The notes: a model not told the origin generated them from the letters alone. Shown: positions 26,493-35,725, counted from the stretch's first letter. The stretch: DNA of 64,000 bases from Urinicoccus massiliensis (GCF_900120405.1 NZ_LT635493.1:533037-597036); one strand, 5' to 3'. Program-made: numbers and translations.

Positions 26493-27344
26493 ATGAAAGA
26501 AAATTTGGAGTCCGCCTTTGCCCTCATTCAAAGACAGCTAGAGGAAAAGGACCAAGAAATTGACCAATTAAAAAAAGAAAATGCCGTCCTCCAAAAGGAA
26601 TTTGACCGGGTTTGCCAGATGCTTTCCCAGCGACAAAGACAGGAGGATGAGGCCCAGGGATTTTTCCGCCGCCTCTTCCCCAAAAAGAAAGACCCAGAGG
26701 ACCAGCTGGTCCTTGCTGAAGGTCCCGGCCCGGAAAAAGAAGAGGTCCCAGAGGACCTGGGACCAAAAGACTGCTTGATCCAAGCCCTGGAAAGGGGTGG
26801 CCAGGACCTCTGGCCCAGGGCCCTGGTTTCCTACCTGGAAGAGGGCCCCAGCCAAGATGACCTCCTGGATCTTTTGGTGGACTTCTTCCCCCGGGGCAGG
26901 CTGGAGGACCTGAAGGCCCTCTTGGATATCTTAGATGAAGACAGCCTGGAAAAATTTATGGACCGCCGGGAGGATTTTTCCCTGGTCCTGGAAGATGGAA
27001 GTCTCTCTCGCCGGCAAGTCTACCAGGTCTTACGCCTCTACTATTTAAAAGAAGATTGGACCCGGGTAGACCGGGCCCTGGACCTGGTCCACAGGAGCCG
27101 GGACCCCCTCAAGGCCAAGGACCTTAAAATCCTCTACCTCCTATCTCTGACCCGGCCCATCCCCCTGCCCAGCCGGGACCTATCTGCCCTGGAAGACCTG
27201 GCCGACCCTGAAGAAACCTTTAAAAACCTGGTCTTGACCTTTAAAAAACTCCCCTGTCGAGAAAATTTCAGCCAGACCTTGGCCCGGGAATTTCCCCAGG
27301 CCCAGGACCAAAAACTCCTCTGCCTGGCCTATACCAAACTTTAA
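26493..27344 (+). CDS. Unrecognised acidic protein with N-terminal coiled coil
   Basis: 283-aa cytoplasmic protein. Residues 1-50 form a coiled coil (heptads of Leu/Ile with EEKDQEIDQLKKENAVL), followed by a basic patch (FFRRLFPKKK, about 57-66), a charged Pro/Glu linker and a helical, leucine-rich region to the end that resembles TPR-like or HEAT-like solenoids. No catalytic motif. It begins one base after the MATE stop and lies 16 bp before the deoxyribosyltransferase gene, so it is likely co-expressed. Function unknown. Confidence 0.65.
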   Translation: MKENLESAFALIQRQLEEKDQEIDQLKKENAVLQKEFDRVCQMLSQRQRQEDEAQGFFRRLFPKKKDPEDQLVLAEGPGPEKEEVPEDLGPKDCLIQALERGGQDLWPRALVSYLEEGPSQDDLLDLLVDFFPRGRLEDLKALLDILDEDSLEKFMDRREDFSLVLEDGSLSRRQVYQVLRLYYLKEDWTRVDRALDLVHRSRDPLKAKDLKILYLLSLTRPIPLPSRDLSALEDLADPEETFKNLVLTFKKLPCRENFSQTLAREFPQAQDQKLLCLAYTKL

Positions 27345-27360
27345 TAGAAAGAAGGATACC

Positions 27361-27864
27361 ATGAAAGGATACTTTGCCTCCCATTTTTTTAACGACGCCA
27401 TGTTCCAATGGACGGAAAACTTTGCCCGGGCCATTGAAGCCCAAACCCAACTGGACCTTTATGTCCCCCAAAGAAATGCAGACATCAACGACAAGAAAAA
27501 CAAGGACGACACCATTACCGCCCTAGCCATTTCCAAGGCCGACACCCAAAAACTCAAGGAAGCCAACATTCTTATTGCCTGCCTAGACGGCCTTAGCATC
27601 GACGACGGCGTGGCAGCAGAAATCATGGCCCATGGAGTCATGGCCGAATTTGAAGCAGACCATGGCATCCACTTTCCCCGGCTGATTTTGGGCATTTTGA
27701 CAGATATGAGGTCCCAGGGAACTGGGGACAACCGCCTCTACCGTAACCAGATGATTATAGGAAAGATCCAAGAGCACGGCCGGGTCATCTATGGTTATCC
27801 TGGAGAAAAAACCTACATCCAAGAAACCATCCAAACCATCCAAGACTTTATGAAGGAGCATTAA
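27361..27864 (+). CDS. Nucleoside 2-deoxyribosyltransferase family protein
   Basis: 167-aa protein of the Nuc_deoxyrib_tr family, exchanging bases between 2'-deoxyribonucleosides or hydrolysing the glycosidic bond. The N-terminal YFASHFFNDAM resembles the YLAGPLF-type start, and LIACLDGLSIDDGVAAEIM includes the conserved D-G-x-x-x-D-x-G-x-x-x-E pattern with the nucleophilic Glu. AAGGAT precedes the ATG and the stop abuts pyrC, placing it in a pyrimidine context. Confidence 0.85.
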   Translation: MKGYFASHFFNDAMFQWTENFARAIEAQTQLDLYVPQRNADINDKKNKDDTITALAISKADTQKLKEANILIACLDGLSIDDGVAAEIMAHGVMAEFEADHGIHFPRLILGILTDMRSQGTGDNRLYRNQMIIGKIQEHGRVIYGYPGEKTYIQETIQTIQDFMKEH

Positions 27865-29130
27865 ATGTCAATTTTAATCCAAGGGGGCCGCTTGGTCGAC
27901 CCCAGCCAAGACCTGGACCAAATTTTAGACCTCCGTCTGGACCAGGGAAAGATTGTAGAAATGGATAAGGACCTGGACCCTCAGGGAGCCCAAGTCCTAG
28001 AAGCTCATGGCGCCATCGTCAGTCCCGGCTTTATTGATGTCCATGTCCACTTTAGGGACCCAGGCTTTACCCACAAGGAAGACCTGGAAAGCGGGGCTCG
28101 CGCCGCCGCCCGAGGAGGCTACACCTCCGTCATCTGTATGGCCAATACCAAGCCTGTCATCAATACTGTCCAGGACCTAAAAAATTTCTACCAAAAAGCC
28201 CAAGACCTCCCCATCCGCCTCTACACCGTGGCGGCCTTGACCCGAGACCTTAAGGGCCAAGAGCTCAATGACCTGGAGGCCCTGGCCCAAGCCGGAGCTG
28301 TGGCCTTTTCCGACGACGGCTTCCCCTTGAAGGACCAGGCCCTTTTTGAAGAAGCCCTGGAAAGGACCAAAAAATTGGGCCTCACCATCTCCCTCCATGA
28401 AGAGGACCCGGCCCTGATTGACTGCCCTGGTTTTGACCATGGGCCCTTTGCCCAATCTCTGGGCATCCAGGGAGCACCTAGTAAAAGCGAGGACTCCTTT
28501 GTCCAAAGAGACTGCGCCCTGGCCCTATCCCACCAGGCCCCCATTGACATCCAGCACCTGTCTTCCGCCGACAGTGCCGACATCATTGCCCACTATAAAG
28601 ACCTGGGAGCCCCCGTGGTTTGTGAAGTCACCCCCCACCACTTTAGTCTCAACCGGGATGCTGCCCAAGTCTATGGCAGCCTGGCCAAGATGAACCCACC
28701 CCTTAGGTCCCAGGACCATGTGGACCGGATCAAGGCCCATATTGCCAAGGGAACCATTGACTTTATTGCCACAGACCATGCTCCCCATAGCAAGGAAGAA
28801 AAAGACCAAGACCTCCTTAAGGCCCCTTCAGGCATTATTGGCCTGGAAACTGCCCTGGGTCTGAGCATTCGAGAGTTGGTCCAAGAAGGCCTTTTGGACT
28901 ACAAGGCCCTGGTGGGGCTTTTGTCCTGCCATGCTGCAGACTACTTCCAACTTCCAGGAGGCAACCTAAAAATTGGTAGCCCAGCAGATATCGCCATCTT
29001 TGATCCCCGCCAAGACTGGCTCTATGATTCTAGCTTTAGCAAGTCATCCAACAGCCCCTTCCTGGGCCAAAGACTTCCAGGCAAGGTCCTCTACACCCTT
29101 TGTAGAGGAAAAATTGTCTACCAAGCTTAA
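27865..29130 (+). CDS. pyrC: Dihydroorotase
   Basis: Type I dihydroorotase (421 aa) that cyclises carbamoyl aspartate to dihydroorotate in pyrimidine synthesis. Zinc ligands are visible in DVHVHFRDPG (about residues 58-67), HEED, HLSSADS and ATDHAPHS; NTKPV binds substrate. It starts immediately after the previous stop, with AAGGAG overlapping that gene's end. The other pyr genes are not nearby and no PyrR-type leader is visible. Confidence 0.97.
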   Translation: MSILIQGGRLVDPSQDLDQILDLRLDQGKIVEMDKDLDPQGAQVLEAHGAIVSPGFIDVHVHFRDPGFTHKEDLESGARAAARGGYTSVICMANTKPVINTVQDLKNFYQKAQDLPIRLYTVAALTRDLKGQELNDLEALAQAGAVAFSDDGFPLKDQALFEEALERTKKLGLTISLHEEDPALIDCPGFDHGPFAQSLGIQGAPSKSEDSFVQRDCALALSHQAPIDIQHLSSADSADIIAHYKDLGAPVVCEVTPHHFSLNRDAAQVYGSLAKMNPPLRSQDHVDRIKAHIAKGTIDFIATDHAPHSKEEKDQDLLKAPSGIIGLETALGLSIRELVQEGLLDYKALVGLLSCHAADYFQLPGGNLKIGSPADIAIFDPRQDWLYDSSFSKSSNSPFLGQRLPGKVLYTLCRGKIVYQA

Positions 29131-29134
29131 AGAT

Positions 29135-29174
29135 AAAAAACCCGGAAAGACCTTGTATCTTTCCGGGTTTTTTT
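29135..29174. terminator. Bidirectional terminator between pyrC and ltaE
   Basis: AAAAAACCCGGAAAGA pairs with TCTTTCCGGGTTTTTT, a strong stem flanked by A- and T-runs, between convergent genes. Confidence 0.9.
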
Positions 29175-29265
29175 ATCTTCTAGTTTATGGATTTTTTCAT
29201 CATGACTCTTGGGAAGAGCCTTGGTCCACTTTTTCTATCCCTCTTTCCCTTTTCCTCTTCTAAAT

Positions 29266-30291
29266 TTATCCCACAAGACTTCTTAGGCTGTCCAAAAGGC
29301 CTTGAACTTCTTCTTCCTTGGTATGGTAGGTAGTGACAAAACGAACACATTTCCGGTCTCCTTCCAGGGGACCAAAGTCTTCAAAGGTGACTGTTTGGGC
29401 CAATTTTTCTAGCTTGCCTTCAGGCAAACTAACGAAAATTTGGTTGCTTTCTGCCGGATAGGCAAAGTCCAGTCCCAGGTCTTTGACCCCCTCTGCCAGT
29501 TTCATGGCCATGGAGTTGGCAATCTTGGCATTTTCAAAATAGAGGTCGTCTGTAAAGAGGGCTTGGTATTGGAGGCCCATTAAAAAGCCCTTGGCCGTTA
29601 GGACTCCGTGTTGTTTCAAATAATAGTGGAAGTTTTCTCCCAAGGCCTTGTTGCAAAAGACCACTGCTTCCCCAAAAAGGGCTCCATTTTTGGTTCCACC
29701 TAGGGTGAAGATGTCGCAAAGGCCAGCCAGGTCTTTTAAACTGTAGTCACAAGCCGGGCTCATGAGAGCAGACCCCATGCGAGCACCGTCGATATAGAGG
29801 TAGACGCCATGGTCTTGGCAGGCCTTGTAGATTCTTTCCAATTCGGCCTTGCGGTAGACGGTTCCCAATTCTGTACTATTGGAGATGTAGACGATTTTGG
29901 GTAGGATATTAAAAAAGTCATGGTCTTGGGCCAGGTAGTCTTCTAAGGCCTGGGGCTTGATCTTTCCGTCTTGGGATTCCACAAAGACCACCTTATGGCC
30001 TACGGCTTCCAGGGCTCCGGCTTCGTCATTGACAATGTGGCCGGATTCTGCTGCCACCACTCCTTCATAGGGCTTTAAAGTGGCCGTTAGGGAGAGGATA
30101 TTGGCGCTGGTGCCACTGGGGACAAAGTTAATTTGCACGTCCCTTTTTATTTTTTCTTGGATCATTTCCTTGGCCCGGTCAGAGGCTTGGTCAAAGCCAT
30201 AGCCCGGATAGACGGTGTGGACTTGGTCCATAAGTCTTTCCACGACCTTGGGATGGCCTACGCTGTTGTAGTCGTTTCGAAATTCGTACAT
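29266..30291 (-). CDS. ltaE: Low-specificity L-threonine aldolase
   Basis: 341-aa PLP enzyme splitting threonine or allo-threonine to glycine and acetaldehyde. FRNDYNSVGHP at the N-terminus, FVPSGTSANILSL, YIDGARMGSAL and the PLP-lysine motif TLGGTKNG are all family hallmarks. AAAGGATG precedes the ATG. Divergent from the CobD-like gene across 74 bp. Confidence 0.93.
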   Translation of the reverse strand: MYEFRNDYNSVGHPKVVERLMDQVHTVYPGYGFDQASDRAKEMIQEKIKRDVQINFVPSGTSANILSLTATLKPYEGVVAAESGHIVNDEAGALEAVGHKVVFVESQDGKIKPQALEDYLAQDHDFFNILPKIVYISNSTELGTVYRKAELERIYKACQDHGVYLYIDGARMGSALMSPACDYSLKDLAGLCDIFTLGGTKNGALFGEAVVFCNKALGENFHYYLKQHGVLTAKGFLMGLQYQALFTDDLYFENAKIANSMAMKLAEGVKDLGLDFAYPAESNQIFVSLPEGKLEKLAQTVTFEDFGPLEGDRKCVRFVTTYHTKEEEVQGLLDSLRSLVG

Positions 30292-30311
30292 TTTACTTCA
30301 TCCTTTCTGAA

Positions 30312-30340
30312 TTGCATTCTAAAAAATTTTGGGTTATGAT
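30312..30340 (+). promoter_or_regulatory. Promoter of the CobD-like gene
   Basis: TTGCAT (30312-30317) and TATGAT (30335-30340) with 17-bp spacing, 25 bp upstream of the ATG at 30366. Confidence 0.6.
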
Positions 30341-30365
30341 TGACATAGAAATAAAGGAGGTTACA

Positions 30366-31445
30366 ATGGCCAATAAAATTCAACATGGTGCCAACCTATT
30401 CGAATTGCAAGAAAAATACGGTTTTTCCCTTGACGAAATCATGGACTTTTCATCCAACGTCAACCCCTTCGGTCCCGACCGAGACAGCCTGGACTACCTG
30501 GTCCAACATATTGACCGGGCCAAGGTCTATCCCGACCCGGAATATAGACAGCTGCGGTCTGTCCTTTCCGGCTACATCCACTGTCCCCCGGACCAAATTG
30601 TCTTGGGAGCAGGAACTACCAACCTACTTTCTGCCTATATTGCCCTGGTCCACCCGGCCAATGCTCTTTTAAACAGCCCCTGTTATAGTGAATATGAAAG
30701 GGAGCTCAAGAAGGTTGGAGCTCGTGTCCACCACCATCTTTTAGACAGGGACGAGGATTTTGCTCTGGACCCTGAGGCCATTATTAAGGAAATTAAGGAC
30801 CTGGATATTGACCTCTATGTTTTGACCAACCCCAACAATCCCACAGGGTCCATCCTGGAAGCCAAGGATATTGAGCGGATCTTGCAAGAAACCCAGGCCT
30901 ACCTCTTAATCGATGAAACCTATATCGAGTTCACCGACCTGGCTCCCTATACGGCTTGCCAGCTGGCCTCTACCTATGACCGCCTCTTTGTGGTCCGGTC
31001 CACCAGTAAATTTTTCGCCAGTCCCGGCATCCGCCTGGGCTATGGTGTCCTCTCCCACGGATCCCACCTCCAGGCCCTCCAGGACCAGTTAAACCTTTGG
31101 GGCATCAACATCTATGCTGAGATGATGGGAGAAAAAATGTTCCTCAACAAGGACTACCAAGACCAGGTCTACCAACATACCAAGTCAGAGCGTGCTCGGA
31201 TGATCCAGAGCCTGGAAAGGCTCCCCGGCTTAAGGGTCTATCCCAGCCAGGGAAACTTTGTCCTTTGCCAGTTGAAAGATGGTCTGACAGCCCAAGAGCT
31301 TAGAGAAAGGCTCCTGCCCAAGAAGCTCATTATTCGGGACTGTGCCAACTTCCCCAACCTGGGGCCGGACTTTTTCCGTTTTTGTATCTTGAGCCGGGAG
31401 GCCAACGACGCCCTTTTAGATGCCCTGGAAGAAATTTTAGCCTAA
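30366..31445 (+). CDS. CobD-like threonine-phosphate decarboxylase / class II aminotransferase
   Basis: 359-aa fold-type I PLP enzyme. The N-terminal HGAN, DFSSNVNPFGP and the P-D-P-E-Y-R-Q-L segment are typical of threonine-phosphate decarboxylases (cobalamin nucleotide loop) and of histidinol-phosphate aminotransferases; RSTSKFFASPGIRLGYG carries the PLP lysine. The HGxN start favours CobD. The ATG at 30366 has GGAGG six bases upstream, whereas the frame continues 18 codons further without a ribosome site. No cob operon adjoins it, though a cobO-type gene lies at 37.4 kb. Confidence 0.75.
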   Translation: MANKIQHGANLFELQEKYGFSLDEIMDFSSNVNPFGPDRDSLDYLVQHIDRAKVYPDPEYRQLRSVLSGYIHCPPDQIVLGAGTTNLLSAYIALVHPANALLNSPCYSEYERELKKVGARVHHHLLDRDEDFALDPEAIIKEIKDLDIDLYVLTNPNNPTGSILEAKDIERILQETQAYLLIDETYIEFTDLAPYTACQLASTYDRLFVVRSTSKFFASPGIRLGYGVLSHGSHLQALQDQLNLWGINIYAEMMGEKMFLNKDYQDQVYQHTKSERARMIQSLERLPGLRVYPSQGNFVLCQLKDGLTAQELRERLLPKKLIIRDCANFPNLGPDFFRFCILSREANDALLDALEEILA

Positions 31446-32378
31446 TCAATACCCCTTGTCTGTGTCAACCACATGGATAAGGGGTTGATTTTTTTTAAAG
31501 CGTTTGAGGTTTTCCATAATGGTCTTATATTCAATTTCCCGGTCCCCTTCACTGCTATAGGAGTGGTGGGGCGTGATGTAGACCTGGTCCATGTCCCATA
31601 GGGGAGAGGCCGGGTCCAGGGGTTCTTTTTCAAAGACATCCAGGCAGGCTCCGGCAACATGGCCGGATTCTAGGTAGTCTACCAGGGCCTCTTCCTGGAT
31701 AATATCCCCCCGGGCCACATTAATGATTTTGACCCCCGGCTTGGTTTTAGCCAGGAGGTCCCGGTTGATCAAGTGGTAGGTTTCCTTGGTCTTGGGCAGG
31801 GTCAGGACAAGGAAGTCGGCTCTTTTTAAAGCCTGGTCCAAGTTTTGGTCCGTGACAATTTCTTGGAAGGGAGCCTGGGGTTTGGGACTTTTCCTATAGC
31901 CCAAGAGTTGGACTCCAAAGGGCTCCAGCCTTCTGGCTCCAGCCTGGGCCAAGGACCCTGTCCCAAAAAACAGAACAGTTTTCCCCTTTAGGGTTCCCAG
32001 GCCTGTCTTTGGTTTTTCCCAAAGATGGGCCTCTTGCTTTTGGATAAAAAACCGGTTGGCCTTTTGGAGCTGTAGGAGGTTAAAGACAATGAACTCCCCA
32101 ATGGTCTCAGCATAGACCCCCTGGTTGTTGGCTAGGATAATGCCTTTTTTTGAAAAATAATCCAGGGGGAGGTAGTCCACTCCCATGGAGGTTAGAAAGA
32201 CGGCCTGGAGCCTTTTTAACTGGCTAAAATCTAAGTTTCTTAAGGCCAGGCCTCCCAGGGCCAGGTCTATGTCTTCCAAGGGGTCTCCCTCTTCCATCAG
32301 CTGGACTTGGTAGCCCAGGTCCTTGATTTTTTCACGGTAGGTCTGGTTGATTTCTCGGGTTAATAAAACTTTGGTCAT
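31446..32378 (-). CDS. D-2-hydroxyacid dehydrogenase
   Basis: 310-aa NAD(P)-dependent dehydrogenase of the phosphoglycerate/hydroxyacid group. The nucleotide-binding motif is FGTGSLAQAGARRLEPFG (about residues 138-155); the catalytic trio is seen as NVARGD (Arg), DVFEKEPL (Glu) and ITPHHSY (His). Shorter than SerA, with no ACT domain, so a lactate/hydroxyisocaproate-type or glyoxylate/hydroxypyruvate-type substrate is likely. Its ATG overlaps the stop of the hydrolase gene by four bases; it converges without spacer on the CobD-like gene. Confidence 0.9.
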   Translation of the reverse strand: MTKVLLTREINQTYREKIKDLGYQVQLMEEGDPLEDIDLALGGLALRNLDFSQLKRLQAVFLTSMGVDYLPLDYFSKKGIILANNQGVYAETIGEFIVFNLLQLQKANRFFIQKQEAHLWEKPKTGLGTLKGKTVLFFGTGSLAQAGARRLEPFGVQLLGYRKSPKPQAPFQEIVTDQNLDQALKRADFLVLTLPKTKETYHLINRDLLAKTKPGVKIINVARGDIIQEEALVDYLESGHVAGACLDVFEKEPLDPASPLWDMDQVYITPHHSYSSEGDREIEYKTIMENLKRFKKNQPLIHVVDTDKGY

Positions 32379-33208
32379 TGGTCCTCCTGTCTTTGGAAAA
32401 AATTTTTTAAGAGGTCTAAGTATGTTTCAAATTGGTCATTCATGACAAAGTGGCCACATTGGTTCAGGAGGTGGACCTGGCAATTTTGGGGCCTACGACT
32501 TTCTGGGGAATAGGGGACAATCCGGTCTAGTTTGCCATGGATGGCCTGGCAGGGGACCTGGATTTTCTTCCACTGGTCATGGGTAAGGTAAAAGTCTCTC
32601 AGGGCCCGGATGGCATCCTTGCGGTTGACTTGGGCCAAGCTGGCGTCCAGGTATTTTTTATAGTCTTGGGGGGTGGGTCTTTTCACATGGTACATGGTGG
32701 ACTGCCAGAGCATTTCCACAGCATAGCCCAAAAGGGGGTCCTTGGAATGTCTGTTTTCAGGCCAGGGGCTCCCCAAAACATCATCAAAGCCCGGCAGCTT
32801 CCACACCAGTCTTTGCTTGGGTTCAGCCAGGCCCAAGGCACCGACAATGGTCAGGTCTTTAAAGCGGTCTGGGTAAGAGGCCGCCAGGCCCAGGGCCACT
32901 GCCCCACCCAGGGACCAACCCACCAGGTGGACCTGGCTAAGGTCCAGGCTATCCATAAAGTCCTTGAGGTCCTCTACATAGTCCCAAAGAGACCCAATGG
33001 GGGTCTTGTAGCTGGATTGGCCAAAGCCCCTAAGGTCCGGGGCCAGGGAATGGTAGTCCTGGGCCAGGGCCTCCATGGTCTTGTCCCAAAAGGCACTGGA
33101 CGACATGTTGCCGTGGAGAAAGAGGACCCCCGGTCCCCGGCCTGCCTCCCGGTAGAAATAGGTCTCGCCATTTTTTAATTGGATATTTTTTCCTTCTACT
33201 TTTTGCAT
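32375..33208 (-). CDS. Alpha/beta hydrolase
   Basis: 277-aa soluble hydrolase. HGNMSSS forms the oxyanion-hole loop (about residues 32-38), GWSLGG holds the nucleophilic Ser (near 98), HGKLDRIVP the acid and CGHFVM the catalytic His. The ATG at 33208 has GGAGG seven bases upstream; a TTG two codons earlier is inside that spacing. Coupled to the dehydrogenase gene. Ester or C-C substrate unknown. Confidence 0.9.
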   Translation of the reverse strand: MQKVEGKNIQLKNGETYFYREAGRGPGVLFLHGNMSSSAFWDKTMEALAQDYHSLAPDLRGFGQSSYKTPIGSLWDYVEDLKDFMDSLDLSQVHLVGWSLGGAVALGLAASYPDRFKDLTIVGALGLAEPKQRLVWKLPGFDDVLGSPWPENRHSKDPLLGYAVEMLWQSTMYHVKRPTPQDYKKYLDASLAQVNRKDAIRALRDFYLTHDQWKKIQVPCQAIHGKLDRIVPYSPESRRPQNCQVHLLNQCGHFVMNDQFETYLDLLKNFFQRQEDQ

Positions 33209-33264
33209 TTTCAATCCTCCGTTTTTTATTTACCCTATTTTTTAAGAGATTAACCTCTCATTCA

Positions 33265-33293
33265 TTGAAAGGGTTCCGGGGAATCGGTATAAT
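33265..33293 (+). promoter_or_regulatory. Promoter of the zinc-ribbon/TPR/SH3 gene
   Basis: TTGAAA (33265-33270) and TATAAT (33288-33293) with 17-bp spacing, about 25 bp before a TTG start. Confidence 0.75.
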
Positions 33294-33317
33294 AGGATAA
33301 GAAGGAGGTGGTAGACT

Positions 33318-34931
33318 TTGGACCAAATCATTATATCGGGCCCCAGCAAGGTTTTCTTGAACCCCCGGGACCGTGTCCAGATTATCGGGGCCAACCTTGC
33401 CCAATTGGACCACAATTTTTGCCTCATGGTGGATGTTTTAAACATCTCCAATGTAGAGGCAAGCAAGTTTGTTTTTTCAGTAAAATTTTATGATGAATTT
33501 TCCAAGGCTCTTTTTGACGGAACAGTCTTTACTTTTTCTGCAGAAGACAGCCTGGTTAAGCCCCACCAAGTTTGCTACTTCGAACCCTTTATCCTGGACG
33601 AGCGCTTCCATACGGCCCGGCAATTGGAAATTGGCATCCAGTCTGTGGTCTTTTCCGACAAGACGGAGTCGGTCTACCAGACTTCAGACCAAGACCTCTA
33701 CCAGCTGCCCATGATCCCCCTGGAAAGGCTCCAGGAGATGAAGGACTTTTTGGCTCCAGACTGTATGACCTATGGGGAAAACTTAAAAACAGCCTGGCGG
33801 TGTGTTTGTGGAGCCACTAACCTCCGGGCGGAATTTGAATGCAGCAATTGCCACAGGAACAAGTACTATGTCTTAAATAACCTAACCCAGGACCTGGTGG
33901 ACCAAAAAATTGCAGCCAGCCTAAATCCTAGTCCGGAAGAAAAGGCTCCGGCTCCTGTGGAAACCCCTGAAAGCCCCAGTCTCACTCCCCCCTCCATCCA
34001 GCTGATGGAAAAAATCCGGGGCCAAACCCTCAACAGCCTCAACGAGGGGGCCAAGATGGACATCCTGGTCCTGGGCCTGGTCTTGGTCTTGAGTATCCTC
34101 TTGATTTTTTTAGGCTACCAGCAATTTAAGACCACGGACATCTATAAAAACCACCAGCTGAGCCAGGCTGACCGGCTCATTGAAAAAGACGACTTCCCCG
34201 GGGCCAAGAAAATCTACCTGGGCCTGTCTGCCAACCCACCTGAAGACCTGGCCTCCCGGCAGGAAAAATTAAACGACCTTATGGAGTCCAAGGTCCACTA
34301 TGAAATGGGCCTGGCCTCCCTGGACCTCAAGGATCCCTTTATTTCCCTTAACCACTTTACCAAGGTCCTGCCAGAAGATGACTCCCGCTATGCCAAGGCC
34401 CATGAAGAAATCGCCCTCTTGGAGGGGACCATTGTCAACCAGGCCCGGGTCTACCTGGAAGAAAATAGGGTGGACGAAGCCCTGGACCTCCTCCACCGGC
34501 TCTTAAACGTCCTGCCTAACTCTGCAGAGGGCCTCAACCTCCTGGACCAAATCATCAAAAGCGACCAGATTTCCAAGTCCCAGAGAAAGCGACTCAATGA
34601 GATTAAAATCAAGGAAAAGGCAGAGGAAAAAAGCAAGCAAGTCCTGACTTCCGAAGACAAAAAGCGGGCGGCCCTTAGTGATAAGGCCTTGGAACTCCTC
34701 CATTCCTTCCAAGTCGTTGAAGAGGACAAGGCCAACCTCAGAAAGAGCCCCAGCCTGGATGCCCCAATCCTGGCCAGCATTCCAAAAAATTCAGACGTCT
34801 ATGTCTACGAAACTGTCATTGAAAAAACCAGTCGGATCTGGTGCCATGTGGAAGTGGAAACTCCCCAAGGGGACATGGTCCAAGGTTGGATTTCCAGCCA
34901 CACCCTGGAAGGACCCAAGTCAAAATCATAA
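33318..34931 (+). CDS. Zinc-ribbon / TPR-like / SH3 membrane protein, stop codon within an IS200 end
   Basis: 537-aa protein, start TTG at 33318 with AAGGAGG nine bases upstream. Domains in order: a beta-rich N-terminal part (about 1-155) like stalk modules, a four-cysteine zinc ribbon CVCGATN..CSNCHRNK (about 162-179), a Pro/Ser linker, one membrane helix (about 245-265), TPR-like helices (about 275-430), and a C-terminal SH3-type domain (about 460-530) with ANLRKSPSLDAPIL. The topology puts the zinc ribbon inside and the SH3 domain, which may bind cell wall, outside. The TAA stop is inside the common sequence of the adjacent IS200 copy, so the original tail may have been slightly different. 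Function unknown. Confidence 0.75.
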   Translation: MDQIIISGPSKVFLNPRDRVQIIGANLAQLDHNFCLMVDVLNISNVEASKFVFSVKFYDEFSKALFDGTVFTFSAEDSLVKPHQVCYFEPFILDERFHTARQLEIGIQSVVFSDKTESVYQTSDQDLYQLPMIPLERLQEMKDFLAPDCMTYGENLKTAWRCVCGATNLRAEFECSNCHRNKYYVLNNLTQDLVDQKIAASLNPSPEEKAPAPVETPESPSLTPPSIQLMEKIRGQTLNSLNEGAKMDILVLGLVLVLSILLIFLGYQQFKTTDIYKNHQLSQADRLIEKDDFPGAKKIYLGLSANPPEDLASRQEKLNDLMESKVHYEMGLASLDLKDPFISLNHFTKVLPEDDSRYAKAHEEIALLEGTIVNQARVYLEENRVDEALDLLHRLLNVLPNSAEGLNLLDQIIKSDQISKSQRKRLNEIKIKEKAEEKSKQVLTSEDKKRAALSDKALELLHSFQVVEEDKANLRKSPSLDAPILASIPKNSDVYVYETVIEKTSRIWCHVEVETPQGDMVQGWISSHTLEGPKSKS

Positions 34932-35666
34932 CCACCCGTCAAACGGGTGGTTTGATCACGGGCTATAAGCCCGAGTATTACCAACCAGCGTCTCAAGGCG
35001 CTGGTTTTCACTTTCTTCAAACCTTATTGTTTTTGCCTCTTTAGCTTGCCCTGAAAGGGCTTCATTCATCTTCTTTTGAATGGATCTTCGTATTCTTTTA
35101 CACTTAATTTATCCATTACTATGTCGTATTGCTCTTGCTCTCTTATATACTTTGCTATTGTTTGCTCATTCAATCCTACCGTACTTACATAATATCCCTC
35201 TGCCCAAAAATGTCTGTTTCCAAATTTGTATTTTAGGTTTGCATGCTTGTCAAACATCATTAGTGCACTTTTTCCTTTCAAGTATCCCATAAAACTTGAC
35301 ACTGATATTTTTGGGGGAATACTAACTAACATATGCACATGATCTGGCATTAAATGTCCTTCTATTATTTCTACTCCTTTGTATTTGCATAATGTTCTAA
35401 ATATTTCTCCCAAACTATCTCGGTATTGATTAAATACTATTTTTCGTCTATACTTTGGTGTAAAGACAATATGATATTTACACATCCATTTTGTGTGTGA
35501 TAATGAATTTGCCTTTTGTGCCATATTAATCACCTCTTATTATTTTAGGTCTGAACAACTCTATTATAATACTGAGGTGATTTTTTGGTATAACCTCTTG
35601 TTGCCTACCCGCATAGCGGGTAGTTTCTTGTTTCGCACGCGTTGCGTGCTCAACTGACTAAAGTCA
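34925..35666 (-). mobile_element. IS200/IS605-type element, copy 1
   Basis: 742-bp element shared almost base for base with 44453-45196. One end carries three hairpins (ACCACCCG/CGGGTGGT, CGGG/CCCG, ACCAGCG/CGCTGGT) plus AGCCCT/AGGGCT, the other CTACCCGC/GCGGGTAG and a GCACGC/GCGTGC hairpin. Such subterminal hairpins are recognised by the Y1 transposase. No target duplication, as expected for this single-strand mechanism. It has tnpA only, no tnpB. Confidence 0.9.
35066..35524 (-). CDS. tnpA: IS200-type Y1 transposase TnpA, copy 1
   Basis: 152-aa HUH-superfamily single-strand transposase. The HUH motif is HVHMLVSIPP (His-x-His), and the catalytic Tyr lies in the last third, around the FWAEGYYVSTVG segment. 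The ATG at 35524 has GAGG eight bases upstream and matches the start of copy 2; an upstream GTG overlaps that site. Differs from copy 2 at only three residues noticed (R/G, Y/H, V/A). Intact. Confidence 0.95.
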   Translation of the reverse strand: MAQKANSLSHTKWMCKYHIVFTPKYRRKIVFNQYRDSLGEIFRTLCKYKGVEIIEGHLMPDHVHMLVSIPPKISVSSFMGYLKGKSALMMFDKHANLKYKFGNRHFWAEGYYVSTVGLNEQTIAKYIREQEQYDIVMDKLSVKEYEDPFKRR

Positions 35667-35674
35667 CCAAATAG

Positions 35675-35703
35675 AAAAAAGCAGGTTTCTAACCTGCTTT
35701 TTT
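35675..35703. terminator. Terminator between IS200 copy 1 and the SLH gene
   Basis: GCAGGTT and AACCTGC pair with a three-base loop, flanked by A6 and T6. Confidence 0.85.
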
Positions 35704-35725
35704 CTTGGTCTGAATTTCCCAAACA

